This document shows, piece by piece, positions 43,334 through 52,767 of a stretch of 54,909 nucleotides of DNA. The notes beneath the pieces were generated by a model. It saw only the letters and a program-made list of their open reading frames with translations. It made no database searches and was not told the origin of the DNA. Location: positions 1 through 54,909 of the forward strand of contig JAPFCR010000029.1 in NCBI GenBank assembly GCA_026169375.1, in the 5' to 3' direction. Numbering within the stretch: position 1 is the stretch's first letter; every line of letters begins with the position of its first letter. A program made the position numbers and the translations under genes. This DNA is from Sporosarcina sp. (GTDB taxonomy: Bacteria > Bacillota > Bacilli > Bacillales_A > Planococcaceae).

Positions 43334-44869
43334 TCAATTTGAATTTTTCATTGTAACAAGTGGTGTTTGTTTTTTTGCCACTTTTTTATTGGTGCTTTTT
43401 TCTTTCGGTTTTGTCTGCCTAACTTCCGATTCAATCGTTTTCCCCAACACGTAATATTCGGTTTCTTCTTCTGTTAAACTATTATAACGCTTCTTAATCA
43501 CTAAGTAAAATACACCACCGACAGCAGCCCAACCAAATAATAAAATATAAGAAGGTAATGTTAATGCGGCAGGTGAGGTTGGTATAAGTAGTAACGCTAA
43601 AAAGGCTAAGCTTGAAATAATCCCGACTAAGGCTAATCCTTTTTTGACTGGTGCAATTTCACGTCCTTTTTCTTCGACACTCCAAGCAAGTACTTTATAA
43701 GCGGCTAAACAAGTAAAGAAGTAAGCAACAGAAACGCCAGTAGAAGACATATCAACAATCCAGTTTAACGCTTCACGCCCCAGCCAAGGCGTTGGTAAAG
43801 TTATGAGTGTAACGAACCAAATGCCCCAAACAGGAATTTGATTTTTGGTCATCGTTCTAAACATATTAGGCAATGCACGGGCTCTCGCCATTGAAAATAA
43901 TAACCGACTTGCAGACATATAAAATCCATTAAGCCCAGTGAAAATTCCCATCATTATTGCAACAGCCATGACAATCAGTCCAACAGTTCCAAGTACGTTG
44001 AAAATAATATCACCTGTTGGCCATAACTCACCGCCAATGGCAGATAAACTAGGAAATGTCCAAGCAGTAAGGCCAATCATTACGGCGTAAATCAAGAAAG
44101 AAGTGAGTAATGAAAAAACAATGAGTAGCGTAGCTTTACGAGGTGAAAACTCAAATTCTTCTGCAGCTTGTGGCACGTTATCAAATCCAACATAAGCCCA
44201 AGGTGCAATCGCAAGAATCATAAGAATTGATGTAACGATTGATTGTTTCTCTTTAAAAATCGGTTTCATATTTTCAAGTGGTTGATCAGCCATACCAAAT
44301 GTCAGTACCCCTAAAATAGCGACCCCGGCAATGAGTAAGACAACGAAATAGAATTGTAAACGCCCTGAAATGCTAGTTCCAACTGAATTTAACACGGCAA
44401 ATAATATGATTAGCAACGAAGAGATGATTACTTCTGGTAAATAAACATCCCAACCGGCAACAGAATACAAGTAAACTCGTTTCATAAAGCCAGGTGCTAA
44501 AAACTTTAATAATAATGAAAAAGCAGAAGCATTTAAAGCAACAATTGAAATATAACCAAGGGACAAGAACCATCCACATAAGTAAGCCCATTTTTTCCCA
44601 GCAGAAATAAATGCATATGTAAATCCGCCTCCAGAAACAGGGAATTTTTTAATCATTACGCCATAACTTGACGCAATAATCATCATTACAATAGCGCCAA
44701 TTAATAAACCAATCATTGCGCCAATCGGTCCGGATTGTCCAATCCAATCTCCTGGTAAGATAAAAGCACCCCAACCAACAGAAGAGCCAAGTGCAATCGC
44801 AAAAACCCAAGAAGGTTTCAATGATTTTGATAATTTTCTCCTTTGTTCATTTGAATCTACATTATCCAT
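43334..44869 (-). CDS. APC family amino acid permease
   Basis: A 511-residue, roughly twelve-helix permease. WVFAIALGSSVGWGAFILPGDWIGQSGPIGAMIG is the first helix with the APC glycine-rich substrate-binding break, and APWAYVGFDNVPQAAEEFEFSPRKA matches helix 6. A basic C-terminal tail follows. The substrate is unknown. The start MDNVDSNEQ at 44869 follows GGGGG; a TTG at 44890 would add seven residues. The next gene is divergent. Confidence 0.88.
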   Translation of the reverse strand: MDNVDSNEQRRKLSKSLKPSWVFAIALGSSVGWGAFILPGDWIGQSGPIGAMIGLLIGAIVMMIIASSYGVMIKKFPVSGGGFTYAFISAGKKWAYLCGWFLSLGYISIVALNASAFSLLLKFLAPGFMKRVYLYSVAGWDVYLPEVIISSLLIILFAVLNSVGTSISGRLQFYFVVLLIAGVAILGVLTFGMADQPLENMKPIFKEKQSIVTSILMILAIAPWAYVGFDNVPQAAEEFEFSPRKATLLIVFSLLTSFLIYAVMIGLTAWTFPSLSAIGGELWPTGDIIFNVLGTVGLIVMAVAIMMGIFTGLNGFYMSASRLLFSMARARALPNMFRTMTKNQIPVWGIWFVTLITLPTPWLGREALNWIVDMSSTGVSVAYFFTCLAAYKVLAWSVEEKGREIAPVKKGLALVGIISSLAFLALLLIPTSPAALTLPSYILLFGWAAVGGVFYLVIKKRYNSLTEEETEYYVLGKTIESEVRQTKPKEKSTNKKVAKKQTPLVTMKNSN

Positions 44870-45240
44870 AAAAACTTTTCCCCCTAACAATAGTATTTGT
44901 ATTACCCGTATAAAAGTACTTTAAACCTTAATTTCATATTTTCTAAAAATGAGTGCTAAAGGTAAGGGAGAGGAAATAACAGCCCTGTGAACTGAAATTA
45001 TTAGGGTGATAGAGAAGAGATTGAAAATAAAAAGGCAAAGCTAAGGAAAAATGTTGAGAAAAATCTGATTGAGACATTTTAAAAAGTGCGTGTATCCTTT
45101 TTTTAGTGTATACTTATAATAGTATTACGTTCGGGGCGCTCGATGTTAATATTAAAAACACTTCAACACCATTGTATACACAATAACAATAATAAATCTT
45201 ACCTTCATTCAAGGAAGGGCAAAAGAAAGGGATTATTTTA
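44870..45240. promoter_or_regulatory. Divergent intergenic region with GTGTATAC repeats
   Basis: About 370 bp. A TATAAT lies at 45115-45120 for the rightward gene. Next to it are GTGTATCC (45090-45097), GTGTATAC (45106-45113, exactly 16 bp further) and the inverted GTATACAC (45174-45181). Such spaced short boxes suit a ribbon-helix-helix repressor, and the next gene encodes one; autoregulation is inferred. No other element is seen. Confidence 0.4.
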
Positions 45241-45639
45241 ATGTGGCAAAAAATTAATGGCAAACTAGTACATGTAACAGATCAAGATCGTATAAAATTT
45301 AGAACAAACATTAGTAAAAAAATTTTAAAGAAGTTAAGAAAAATTGCTGAAGAAAATAATACACATGTCAATTATTTACTTGAAACCGGATTAAAGGAAA
45401 CAATGACACTTGGTAAAATTTCATTTGATAAAAAGAAGCGCCCAAAAGATCGAGTTCAATACAAAACGACTTATGACCGTGAACTATTAGAAGAAGTTCG
45501 TGCATTTGCAAGTCGAAATAACATTTTTGTTAATGATGTAATTGAATACAGCGTCCAGTTCATTTCAATTGAAAACACCAAAAAAAGAGGGTATAAGCAT
45601 CGGATTGAACTTGAAGATAAAGGTCATGAGCTTGATTAA
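45241..45639 (+). CDS. Tandem ribbon-helix-helix protein
   Basis: A 132-residue basic protein built from two similar halves. Half 1 is IKFRTNISKKILKKLRKIAE-ENNTHVNYLLETGL; half 2 is VQYKTTYDRELLEEVRAFAS-RNNIFVNDVIEYSV. Each has a beta strand, a helix, a turn around N-N-x-x-V-N and a second helix, as in ribbon-helix-helix DNA-binding units, so one chain may act like a fused dimer. Homologues in Bacillales are often labelled rRNA methyltransferase, but no SAM-binding motif is present. A DNA-binding regulator is the better guess. AAAGGG precedes the ATG. Confidence 0.65.
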   Translation: MWQKINGKLVHVTDQDRIKFRTNISKKILKKLRKIAEENNTHVNYLLETGLKETMTLGKISFDKKKRPKDRVQYKTTYDRELLEEVRAFASRNNIFVNDVIEYSVQFISIENTKKRGYKHRIELEDKGHELD

Positions 45640-45848
45640 AACAATTACTTGTTGTTTAGCGCATGAAAATTGTTTTTTTGAAAAATATATTATAATTCCC
45701 AATAATCTAAATAAAATTTCTTTGAAAATAAAAGCGATTTTTAAAGATGTATATGCTAAAGTTTGATTAAGGCAATTGTTTGAAAACTTAAAAGTGTTAT
45801 TTTATGTACGAAGATCTTCCTGGTCATCGTAGAGGAAGGGGAATTTAC

Positions 45849-47216
45849 TTGCAAGAACAACAGTTAGATCGTGGTTTAAAAAATAGACATGTACAGCTCA
45901 TTGCGATTGGTGGAGCAATTGGAACGGGTTTGTTTTTAGGTGCTGGAAAGTCTATTCACTTAACTGGTCCTTCAATTTTATTTGCGTATATCATTATGGG
46001 TGTTGTTGGATTCCTCATTATGAGAGCGCTCGGGGAATTACTATTATCGAATTTAAACTATCATTCATTTGTTGATATTGTACAAGATTATTTCGGCAAT
46101 CAAGCAGCTTTTGTAACTGGATGGACCTATTGGTTTTGTTGGATTTCGATTGCCATGGCTGACTTAACAGCAGTTGGAATTTATATTCAGTTTTGGTTTC
46201 CAACTGTACCACAATGGATGCCGGCATTAATTGCACTTGTTGTATTACTATTTATGAACTTAGCAACAGTTAAACTTTTCGGTGAGATGGAATTTTGGTT
46301 TGCACTTATTAAAGTGATAGCCATTTTAGCATTAATCGTTGTTGGGTTATATATGATCTTCACTGGATTTACGAGCAGCGTTGGCACAGCTAGCTTTTCA
46401 AATCTTTGGGTACACGGGGGAATGTTTCCGAACGGAGCTTTTGGTTTTATATTATCCTTTCAAATGGTTGTTTTTGCTTTTGCAGGAATCGAACTTGTCG
46501 GTTTAACAGCTGGGGAAACAGAAAATCCAGAGAAAGTAATCCCAATGGCCATTAATAATATTCCAATTCGAATTTTAATATTCTACGTCGGGGCACTTGC
46601 TGTCATTATGAGTATTTATCCATGGAATGAGGTAAGTCCAACTGAAAGTCCATTCGTTCGGGTATTTGCAGCGGTCGGAATTGTAGCTGCAGCAGGCGTG
46701 ATAAACTTTGTCGTCTTAACATCAGCCGCTTCAGCATGTAATAGTGCAGTTTTCAGTACAAGTCGTATGATGTATGGTCTTGGAAAGACTAAAAATGCAC
46801 CTCCAAGTATGGCAAAATTAACGAAAAGCAAAGTCCCGTCAAATGCATTGTTTTTTTCGACAGCAGTTATTTTAATTGCAGTTATTTTGAATTATATTAT
46901 GCCTGAAAACGTTTTCACTTTAATTACAAGTATTTCAACAGTGTGTTTCTTATTTATATGGGGGATTATTATCTTAAGCCATATAAAGTATCGTAGAACA
47001 AGGCCAGAACTTGCGAAGAAGAGTAGATTTAAATTACCGCTCTTTCCAATCGCAAACTATGTTATTCTGGCATTTTTATTATTTGTTGCGGTTGTGCTTG
47101 GGCTTGCGGAAGACACACGGATTGCATTATTCTTTACTCCAGTTTGGTTTTTCTTTTTACTCGCCATTTACAAAATACGAGAACGGCGATTAAAAACGAT
47201 GGAAACGAACAAATAA
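45849..47216 (+). CDS. Amino acid permease, AAT family
   Basis: A 455-residue, twelve-helix permease starting LDRGLKNRHVQLIAIGGAIGTGLFLGAGKSI, the signature of the amino acid transporter (AAT) family that includes CycA, YtnA and AapA; GIELVGLTAGETENPEKVIPMAIN is also typical. D-alanine, D-serine, glycine, proline or aromatic amino acids are possible substrates. The start is the TTG at 45849 because AGGAAGGGG lies just upstream; an ATG at 45804 lacks a site. The 209 bp before it contain nothing else recognisable. Confidence 0.9.
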   Translation: MQEQQLDRGLKNRHVQLIAIGGAIGTGLFLGAGKSIHLTGPSILFAYIIMGVVGFLIMRALGELLLSNLNYHSFVDIVQDYFGNQAAFVTGWTYWFCWISIAMADLTAVGIYIQFWFPTVPQWMPALIALVVLLFMNLATVKLFGEMEFWFALIKVIAILALIVVGLYMIFTGFTSSVGTASFSNLWVHGGMFPNGAFGFILSFQMVVFAFAGIELVGLTAGETENPEKVIPMAINNIPIRILIFYVGALAVIMSIYPWNEVSPTESPFVRVFAAVGIVAAAGVINFVVLTSAASACNSAVFSTSRMMYGLGKTKNAPPSMAKLTKSKVPSNALFFSTAVILIAVILNYIMPENVFTLITSISTVCFLFIWGIIILSHIKYRRTRPELAKKSRFKLPLFPIANYVILAFLLFVAVVLGLAEDTRIALFFTPVWFFFLLAIYKIRERRLKTMETNK

Positions 47217-47242
47217 TCATAAAAATATAGTAAACTAAAAGG

Positions 47243-47277
47243 AAAGTCGTTTGATAGATGAATATCGAACGATTTTT
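47243..47277 (+). terminator. Terminator after the AAT permease
   Basis: AAAGTCGTTTGATA / TATCGAACGATTTTT stem with two G-T pairs, 6-base loop, T5. Confidence 0.75.
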
Positions 47278-47319
47278 CTATACATACAATCATTACTTTG
47301 ATAGAAAGGAAGTTTGATT

Positions 47320-48495
47320 ATGAATATGACATCTTCGAAGAGAATGTCAATCTTTGAACCATCAATTTTCGGAAGATTGAAAGAAGTAGCAGTGAAACAA
47401 AAAGAACAAGGGATGGAGATCATTGATTTGAGTATTGGAAGCCCAGATTTACCACCTGCCAAAATCATTCGAAATGTTCTTTCCGAAAAAAGCACCTCTG
47501 AAGACGTATACGGTTATACGTTAGGTGGAACAGAGCGCTTTCATCAAGCCGTTGTGAATTATTATAAGAGACGTTCGAATGTTACACTAAACCCGCATAC
47601 AGAAGTATTGAAAACGATGGGATCGCAGGAAGGTCTTGTTCATTTACCTTTTGCATTTTGTGACGCAGGAGACATTGTTTTAACGACAAATCCCGCTTAT
47701 GTTGCTTATGATGTCGGGATTAAAATGGCGGACGCAATTCCTTATGAAATGCCTCTACGTGCAGAAAATAACTTCTTACCAGATTTAGATGCAATTCCTG
47801 AAGATGTTGCTAAAAAAGCAAAGTTGCTTATTTTAAATTTACCGGGAAATCCAGTACCAGCTATGCCTACAGTTGAATTCTTTGAAAAAGTTATTGCTTT
47901 TGCTAAAAAACACAATATTATTGTTATACATGATGCCGCTTATTCTGAGTTTTACTTCAGTGGTGATCGTCCATTTAGCTTTCTTTCGATATCTGGTGCT
48001 AAGGAAGTCGGCATTGAAGTTAATTCACTGTCCAAAAGCTTTAGTTTAGCGGGTGCTCGTATTGCCTATATGGTTGGAAATAAAGAAGTCATTCATATTA
48101 TGAAACAATTAAAGTCCAATTTAGACTATGGTACTTTTGAGCCGATTCAAGAAGCTGCTGCCACTGCTTTAGACAATGCAGAAGCCATTACAGATAAATT
48201 ACGCGACGAATTTAAAAAACGTCATCACCTATTAACGAAAGGGCTTCAATCTCTTGGGTGGAACGTGACACCATCAACCGGTGGCATGTTCGTTTGGGCT
48301 AACTACCCATTTGAAATGAATGACGTAGATTTTGTTTTAAAAGCAATCGAACAAACAGGCGTTGTCATGGTTCCAGGCAGTGCATTTGGAACAGAAGGAA
48401 AGGGCTATGTTCGTGTAGCTCTTGTTCAAGATGTAGCAACATTAGAAAAAGCAATCCTCCAATTAACCAAATTAGAAAAAACACTCAGAATTTAA
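47320..48495 (+). CDS. PLP-dependent class I aminotransferase
   Basis: A 391-residue fold-type I enzyme. IIDLSIGSPDLPPAKII (about 30-46), LNLPGNPVPAMPT with the substrate-binding Asn, HDAAYSEFYF with the PLP-pyridine Asp/Tyr, and NSLSKSFSLAGARIAY with Lys239 forming the Schiff base. It resembles the LL-diaminopimelate/aspartate-type group, but the true amino donor is not readable. The ATG at 47320 is favoured, AAGGAAG lying seven bases before it. It follows an amino acid permease, which may supply its substrate. Confidence 0.88.
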   Translation: MNMTSSKRMSIFEPSIFGRLKEVAVKQKEQGMEIIDLSIGSPDLPPAKIIRNVLSEKSTSEDVYGYTLGGTERFHQAVVNYYKRRSNVTLNPHTEVLKTMGSQEGLVHLPFAFCDAGDIVLTTNPAYVAYDVGIKMADAIPYEMPLRAENNFLPDLDAIPEDVAKKAKLLILNLPGNPVPAMPTVEFFEKVIAFAKKHNIIVIHDAAYSEFYFSGDRPFSFLSISGAKEVGIEVNSLSKSFSLAGARIAYMVGNKEVIHIMKQLKSNLDYGTFEPIQEAAATALDNAEAITDKLRDEFKKRHHLLTKGLQSLGWNVTPSTGGMFVWANYPFEMNDVDFVLKAIEQTGVVMVPGSAFGTEGKGYVRVALVQDVATLEKAILQLTKLEKTLRI

Positions 48496-48510
48496 TTCTT
48501 GAGTGTTTTT
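48476..48510. terminator. Terminator at the aminotransferase stop
   Basis: AAAAACACTCA / TGAGTGTTTTT stem; its left arm lies within the last codons. It can serve the converging GntR gene too. Confidence 0.8.
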
Positions 48511-48533
48511 CTTTTATCCTTTTAAATATCAAC

Positions 48534-49190
48534 TTAATATTCCCATCTTTCTTCCGCCTCGATTTTCAAACTATTAATATGTCTTTCAATCGTTTGATTA
48601 AAAGCGTTTAAATCTCGGCTTTCAATTGCCTCTACAAGATGTAAATGATCTTTATGACGATTAATTGTACTTTCTAAAGACGTGGAGTATACAATTCGAG
48701 AAAGAGATACATGCGTATTTAAAGAGAAATAGATTTCCTTCACACGTTGATTTTTAGTCCATTCAATTAGTAATTTATGAAATTTCATGTCTAACTGACT
48801 ATAATCATCGAAAGGAAACGGACTAAATGCTAACAACTTGTCCATTTCTGTAACAATACTTTTAAGCTTTTTTATCTGCTCAACTGTAATCGTTTCTATG
48901 ATTTGTTTACCTGCCCATTTTTCAATCATTAAACGTGCATCTAAAACATCTAGAAATGAGTTGAAATCAAGCTCAGTTACATAAGTTCCTTTTCTTGGAA
49001 TTACTTCAATTAATCCATCATGAACAAGATCGTTAATGGCATCTTTGACTGGAGAGCGGCTTACACCAAACGTATCCGCCAATGTTTGAATGTCCAATTT
49101 ATCGCCAGGTACATATTCACGACTAATAATTTTTTTACGAATCACATCATATACTTGCTTCGCTAAAGGAGACGTATCAATTTTTGACAT
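48534..49190 (-). CDS. GntR family regulator, FadR/FCD subgroup
   Basis: A 218-residue repressor-type protein. The winged helix (about 10-72) has QVYDVIRKKIISREYVPGDKLDI, LADTFGVSRSPVKDAINDLVHDGLIEVIPRKGTYV. The C-terminal FCD all-helical domain has LDARLMIEKWA, D/H residues in DMKFHKLLIEW and a closing HLHLVEAIESRDLNAFNQTIERHI, the usual metal- and ligand-binding histidines. Divergent from a dehydrogenase/GntP pair, it probably controls that pair in response to a sugar acid. Confidence 0.92.
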   Translation of the reverse strand: MSKIDTSPLAKQVYDVIRKKIISREYVPGDKLDIQTLADTFGVSRSPVKDAINDLVHDGLIEVIPRKGTYVTELDFNSFLDVLDARLMIEKWAGKQIIETITVEQIKKLKSIVTEMDKLLAFSPFPFDDYSQLDMKFHKLLIEWTKNQRVKEIYFSLNTHVSLSRIVYSTSLESTINRHKDHLHLVEAIESRDLNAFNQTIERHINSLKIEAEERWEY

Positions 49191-49435
49191 ATGAATAAAC
49201 TTCCTTTCTTGATTTAAAAACGATTTAAATTTAAATGATTGACCTCTTCATAAAAAAGATGTAAAGTGTAACATGTAACATTTCACAAAATGAAAAGGGT
49301 TACATAGGTGCTGATTGATAGTGTAATCAAAATATACAGGGAAATCAAGTTTACACCTACTTCGGTAAAAGTGAATGAACTTTTACCTTTTATCCAATAT
49401 GAAAGCGTTTTATTAATAAAAAGGAGTGTATTCAA
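49191..49435 (+). promoter_or_regulatory. GntR operator and CcpA site upstream of the dehydrogenase gene
   Basis: TGTAACATGTAACA (about 49267-49280) and a further GGTTACAT near 49298 are candidate GntR-type sites. ATGAAAGCGTTTTATT (49399-49414) agrees with the cre consensus at 14 of 16 positions and lies between promoter region and ribosome binding site, so glucose repression by CcpA is likely. A GGTAAAAGT-GAATGA-ACTTTTACC hairpin (49364-49387) followed by TTTTAT may attenuate. None is proven. Confidence 0.5.
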
Positions 49436-50455
49436 ATGAAAGCAGTAAGAATTCCTGAAGCAAATGAAATAGAAATTATCGATTTGCCAGAACCAGAAAT
49501 TACACAAGCAAATGAAGTGAAAGTGAAGATTAGACGTGTTGGAATATGTGGATCGGATATGCATATTTATCACGGTACAAACCCACTCGCCACGTATCCA
49601 AGAATTGTTGGACATGAAGTGGCAGGTGAAGTAGTCAGCATCGGAGAAAATGTAAAAAATGTTACACCTGGTGATCGTGTTGTGATTGAACCGATTACAT
49701 ATTGTGGAGATTGTTATGCATGTAACCGCGGTAGACCGAATGTTTGTAATGAAGTGTCCGTATTCGGCGTCCATGAAGACGGGGGAATGAGAGAAAGCGT
49801 CGTTTTACCAGAAGAGCAAGTACATAAAGTAAATGCCGAGATCAACTGGGACGAGGCAGTCATGGCTGAACCTTATACGATTGGTGCGCAGGCGACTTGG
49901 AGAGGAAATGTTGAAGAAGGACAAACTGTTTTCATCCAAGGTGCTGGTCCTATTGGCATCACAGTTTTAAAAATGGCGAAACTTCGCGGTGCAACTGTTA
50001 TTATTTCAGACATTACAAACGAACGTTTAGCATTTGCAAAAGAAAATGGTGCTGACTACACAATCAATCCATCAGAAGTCGATACAGTTACCACAATTAA
50101 TGAAATCACAAATGATGAAGGTGCCAATGTTGTGATCGATGCGGTTGGGTCAACGCAAACATTTGAACTTGGTATTGAAGTAGCATCAGCTGCTGGAAAT
50201 GTCGTGTTACTAGGTTTTAACGCAACACCTTCAGCAATCGCGCAAATGCTTATTACCAAAAAAGAATTGACGATTACAGGTTCTAGGCTGCAAACCAATC
50301 AGTTTGGAAAAGTAGTCGAATTAATTAATGAAAAAAAGTTAACGCATAATGGATTAATTACACATAAGTTTCCTTTAAGTGAAGTGAAGGAAGCGTTTAA
50401 GTTTGTGGAAGAAAACCCATCAATCGTTCGAAAAGCAGTCATTACATTCGATTAA
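49436..50455 (+). CDS. Zinc-dependent medium-chain dehydrogenase
   Basis: A 339-residue MDR-family alcohol/polyol dehydrogenase. [12 protein letters not shown] gives the catalytic zinc ligand Cys38, GHEVAGEV the next ligand pair (His60, Glu61), and [15 protein letters not shown] the structural zinc ligands; [16 protein letters not shown] is the NAD(P) fold. RspB, sorbitol and L-idonate or galactonate 5-dehydrogenases are close relatives. The 64-bp gap to gntP and the divergent GntR gene suggest it oxidises a sugar acid brought in by GntP. AAGGAG site. Confidence 0.9.
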   Translation: MKAVRIPEANEIEIIDLPEPEITQANEVKVKIRRVGICGSDMHIYHGTNPLATYPRIVGHEVAGEVVSIGENVKNVTPGDRVVIEPITYCGDCYACNRGRPNVCNEVSVFGVHEDGGMRESVVLPEEQVHKVNAEINWDEAVMAEPYTIGAQATWRGNVEEGQTVFIQGAGPIGITVLKMAKLRGATVIISDITNERLAFAKENGADYTINPSEVDTVTTINEITNDEGANVVIDAVGSTQTFELGIEVASAAGNVVLLGFNATPSAIAQMLITKKELTITGSRLQTNQFGKVVELINEKKLTHNGLITHKFPLSEVKEAFKFVEENPSIVRKAVITFD

Positions 50456-50519
50456 GATGAACGAAAGCGGGAATCACTCTAAATATTGAATATATTAAGT
50501 ACGTAAGGAGAATTGAAAG

Positions 50520-51872
50520 ATGCCGTTACTCATTGTTGCACTTGGGATTATTTTATTACTGGTGCTCATTATGAAATTAGAAGTTAATACATTTATTTCT
50601 TTAATTGTTGTTTCATTTTTAATTGCATTTGCACTGGGCATGCCATTAAATGAAATTGTAGGAACGATTCAATCAGGATTAGGGGATACATTAGGTGGAA
50701 TCGCGCTCGTCTTTGGACTTGGTGCAATTTTAGGTAAATTAATTGCAGACGCGGGTGGTGCCCAGCGTATCGCGATTACGTTAATTGACAGATTTGGAGA
50801 AAAGCGAATTCAGTGGGCAGTTGTAGCAGCTGGGTTCATTCTCGGAATTGCATTGTTTTTCGAAGTTGGACTTGTTTTACTCATTCCGATTGTCTATCAA
50901 ATTTCTAAACAGTTAAGAGTTTCTTTCTTATGGTTAGGATTGCCGATGACAACAGCACTTTCGGTAACGCATGCGTTTTTACCACCGCATCCAGGACCGA
51001 CAGTGATTGCACAACAATACGGTGCGAATATTGGTTTAGTTCTTCTTTATGGATTCATTATTGCGATTCCAACAGTGATTTTAGCAGGGCCATTATTTAC
51101 AGTATTTGCTAGAAAATTCGTGCCATCTGCATTTGAAAAAGAACCAGAAGGTAGTATGGCTTCAATTGGTGATGCAAAACAGTTTAAGTTGGAAGATACG
51201 CCAGGATTTGGTGTCAGTGCCTTGACAGCGCTTTTCCCAGTACTTTTAATGGCTTTATCAACAGTTATCGTTTTGCTTAGAGATACAAGAGGACTAGAAA
51301 GTAATGCTTTCTTTGATTTTATTGAATTGATCGGTGCACCGACAACAGTTATGTTACTTTCTGTATTATTAGCACTTTACACAATGGGAATTGCAAGAAA
51401 GATTCCGATGAAAGATTTAATGAAATCTGCTGAAAGCTCAATTGCAGCTATCGGTATGATGCTCCTCATCCTCGGTGGTGGTGGTTCTTTAAAGCAAGTA
51501 TTAATCGATGGTGGTGTTGCAGATACAGTTGCAGATATGTTTGCGGGTAGTACAATTTCACCACTAATTTTAGCGTGGCTCATTGCAGCACTTATGAGAA
51601 TTGCACAAGGTTCCGCAACAGTTGCAGCACTTGCAACAGCAGGACTTGTTCTTCCGATGATGGCAGGAACGGACGTCAACGTTGAGTTAATGGTACTTGC
51701 AACAGGTGCAGGTAGTATTATCGCTTCACATGTTAACGATACAGGTTTCTGGATTGTAAAAGAATCATTCGGTTTAACGATGAAAGAAACATTTGGTACA
51801 TGGACAGTTCTCGAAACACTTATTTCGGTTTTCGGGCTTGTGTTTGTGTTATTACTAAGTCTTTTTGTATAA
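50520..51872 (+). CDS. GntP family gluconate/sugar-acid permease
   Basis: A 450-residue GntP-type proton symporter with about twelve or more helices. Motifs include GLGDTLGGIALVFGLGAILGKLI, LTHAFLPPHPGPTVIA (here SVTHAFLPPHPGP), MLLILGGGGSLKQVLIDGGVAD, and ATGAGSIIASHVNDTGFWIVKE. It carries aldonates such as gluconate or idonate. No sugar-acid kinase is next to it, so the route after the dehydrogenase is unclear. Closed by a strong terminator. Confidence 0.94.
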   Translation: MPLLIVALGIILLLVLIMKLEVNTFISLIVVSFLIAFALGMPLNEIVGTIQSGLGDTLGGIALVFGLGAILGKLIADAGGAQRIAITLIDRFGEKRIQWAVVAAGFILGIALFFEVGLVLLIPIVYQISKQLRVSFLWLGLPMTTALSVTHAFLPPHPGPTVIAQQYGANIGLVLLYGFIIAIPTVILAGPLFTVFARKFVPSAFEKEPEGSMASIGDAKQFKLEDTPGFGVSALTALFPVLLMALSTVIVLLRDTRGLESNAFFDFIELIGAPTTVMLLSVLLALYTMGIARKIPMKDLMKSAESSIAAIGMMLLILGGGGSLKQVLIDGGVADTVADMFAGSTISPLILAWLIAALMRIAQGSATVAALATAGLVLPMMAGTDVNVELMVLATGAGSIIASHVNDTGFWIVKESFGLTMKETFGTWTVLETLISVFGLVFVLLLSLFV

Positions 51873-51878
51873 TGAATA

Positions 51879-51918
51879 AAAAAGCTAGTCCCTATTTAAT
51901 AGAGACTAGCTTTTTTTT
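51879..51918 (+). terminator. Terminator of the gntP unit
   Basis: AAAAAAGCTAGTC / GACTAGCTTTTTTTT stem with a 13-base loop. The next 100 bp contain TTCCAC/GTGGAA and no gene. Confidence 0.92.
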
Positions 51919-52017
51919 ACATTTTTTCTCACAAGCAAGGACTTTGAAAATATCGTATTCCACAACAAGAAGAAGTGGAACAAGGAAAACGGTATCTACT
52001 CATGAGCTGGATGATTG

Positions 52018-52064
52018 AAAAAAGCCTATTTATGATTATATATACGTGTAAACTAGGCTTTTTT
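52018..52064 (-). terminator. Terminator of the SMR exporter genes
   Basis: AAAAAAGCCTA / TAGGCTTTTTT stem around a 25-base loop; T-run on both strands. Confidence 0.8.
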
Positions 52065-52070
52065 CATTAA

Positions 52071-52385
52071 TTATGAAACGAGCTTTAAACCAACTGCGGC
52101 ACTTAAAACCATCGCGATAAAGACCATTCTTCTCCAGTCTTTTGATTCATCAAAAAACAACATGCCTATTAAGGCGCCGCCTACAACACCAATCCCTGTC
52201 CAAATTGCATAGCCAATTCCCATTGGAACAATTCGTAATGAATAACTAAGTAGTGTGAGACTCGAGCCAAAACTTAAAATAAGTAAAACAATTGTTTGTG
52301 CGTTTCGTTTTACCGATAGTTGACTAATCATTGCAATTCCAAAAGTCTCCAGTAAACCCGCAAAAATTAAAATAACCCATGCCAT
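52071..52385 (-). CDS. SMR exporter subunit, guanidinium (Gdx/YkkD-like)
   Basis: A 104-residue small multidrug resistance protein with four helices and the essential membrane Glu of helix 1 in GLLETFGIAMI (Glu13). Its start codon overlaps the stop of the neighbouring SMR gene (TAATG), so the two are made together, as with heterodimeric YkkC/YkkD. The guanidine-I riboswitch upstream of the pair indicates guanidinium export rather than general drug resistance. Confidence 0.88.
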   Translation of the reverse strand: MAWVILIFAGLLETFGIAMISQLSVKRNAQTIVLLILSFGSSLTLLSYSLRIVPMGIGYAIWTGIGVVGGALIGMLFFDESKDWRRMVFIAMVLSAAVGLKLVS

Positions 52386-52726
52386 TAAGCTTCCACTCCT
52401 TTCTCTCTTTTTTCCTCAGTAACTAACTTCAACCCAATAACGCCAATCAATAGGACGGCAACTAAAAATACTTTAGCCCATTCAAATGACTCTCCAAAGA
52501 AAAGAATGTCTGCAAAAACGATTCCACATGTACCTAACCCAACAAAAACAGCATAAACTGTCCCGGCTGGGAGAACTTGTGCTGTTGTAATCATTAAATA
52601 ATTACTGACAATAACAAGAATAATCGTCACGGTCCACGTCCACAAATTATAAGAATACGTCAAGCCAATTACCCAAAAAACTTCTAAAAAAGCTGCAAAA
52701 AATAATTTCACCCAGTTTTTATCCAT
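52385..52726 (-). CDS. SMR exporter subunit, guanidinium (Gdx/YkkC-like)
   Basis: A 113-residue SMR protein with four helices; essential Glu in AAFLEVFWVIGL (Glu14). It has an extended basic/acidic C-terminal tail (TEEKREKGVEA). The start at 52726 follows GGGGTGAT; the longer frame from 52786 runs back into the riboswitch terminator and is not real. First gene of the pair under the riboswitch. Confidence 0.88.
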   Translation of the reverse strand: MDKNWVKLFFAAFLEVFWVIGLTYSYNLWTWTVTIILVIVSNYLMITTAQVLPAGTVYAVFVGLGTCGIVFADILFFGESFEWAKVFLVAVLLIGVIGLKLVTEEKREKGVEA

Positions 52727-52767
52727 CGAATGATCACCCCATCTTTTCTTTTTTCTTAAAATCAATA

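Noticed and set aside
45542..45766. Frame overlapping the end of the ribbon-helix-helix gene
   Set aside because: Out of frame with a clear gene, no ribosome binding site.
51800..52018. Frame over the end of gntP and its terminator
   Set aside because: Runs through a strong terminator; no sign of a real protein.
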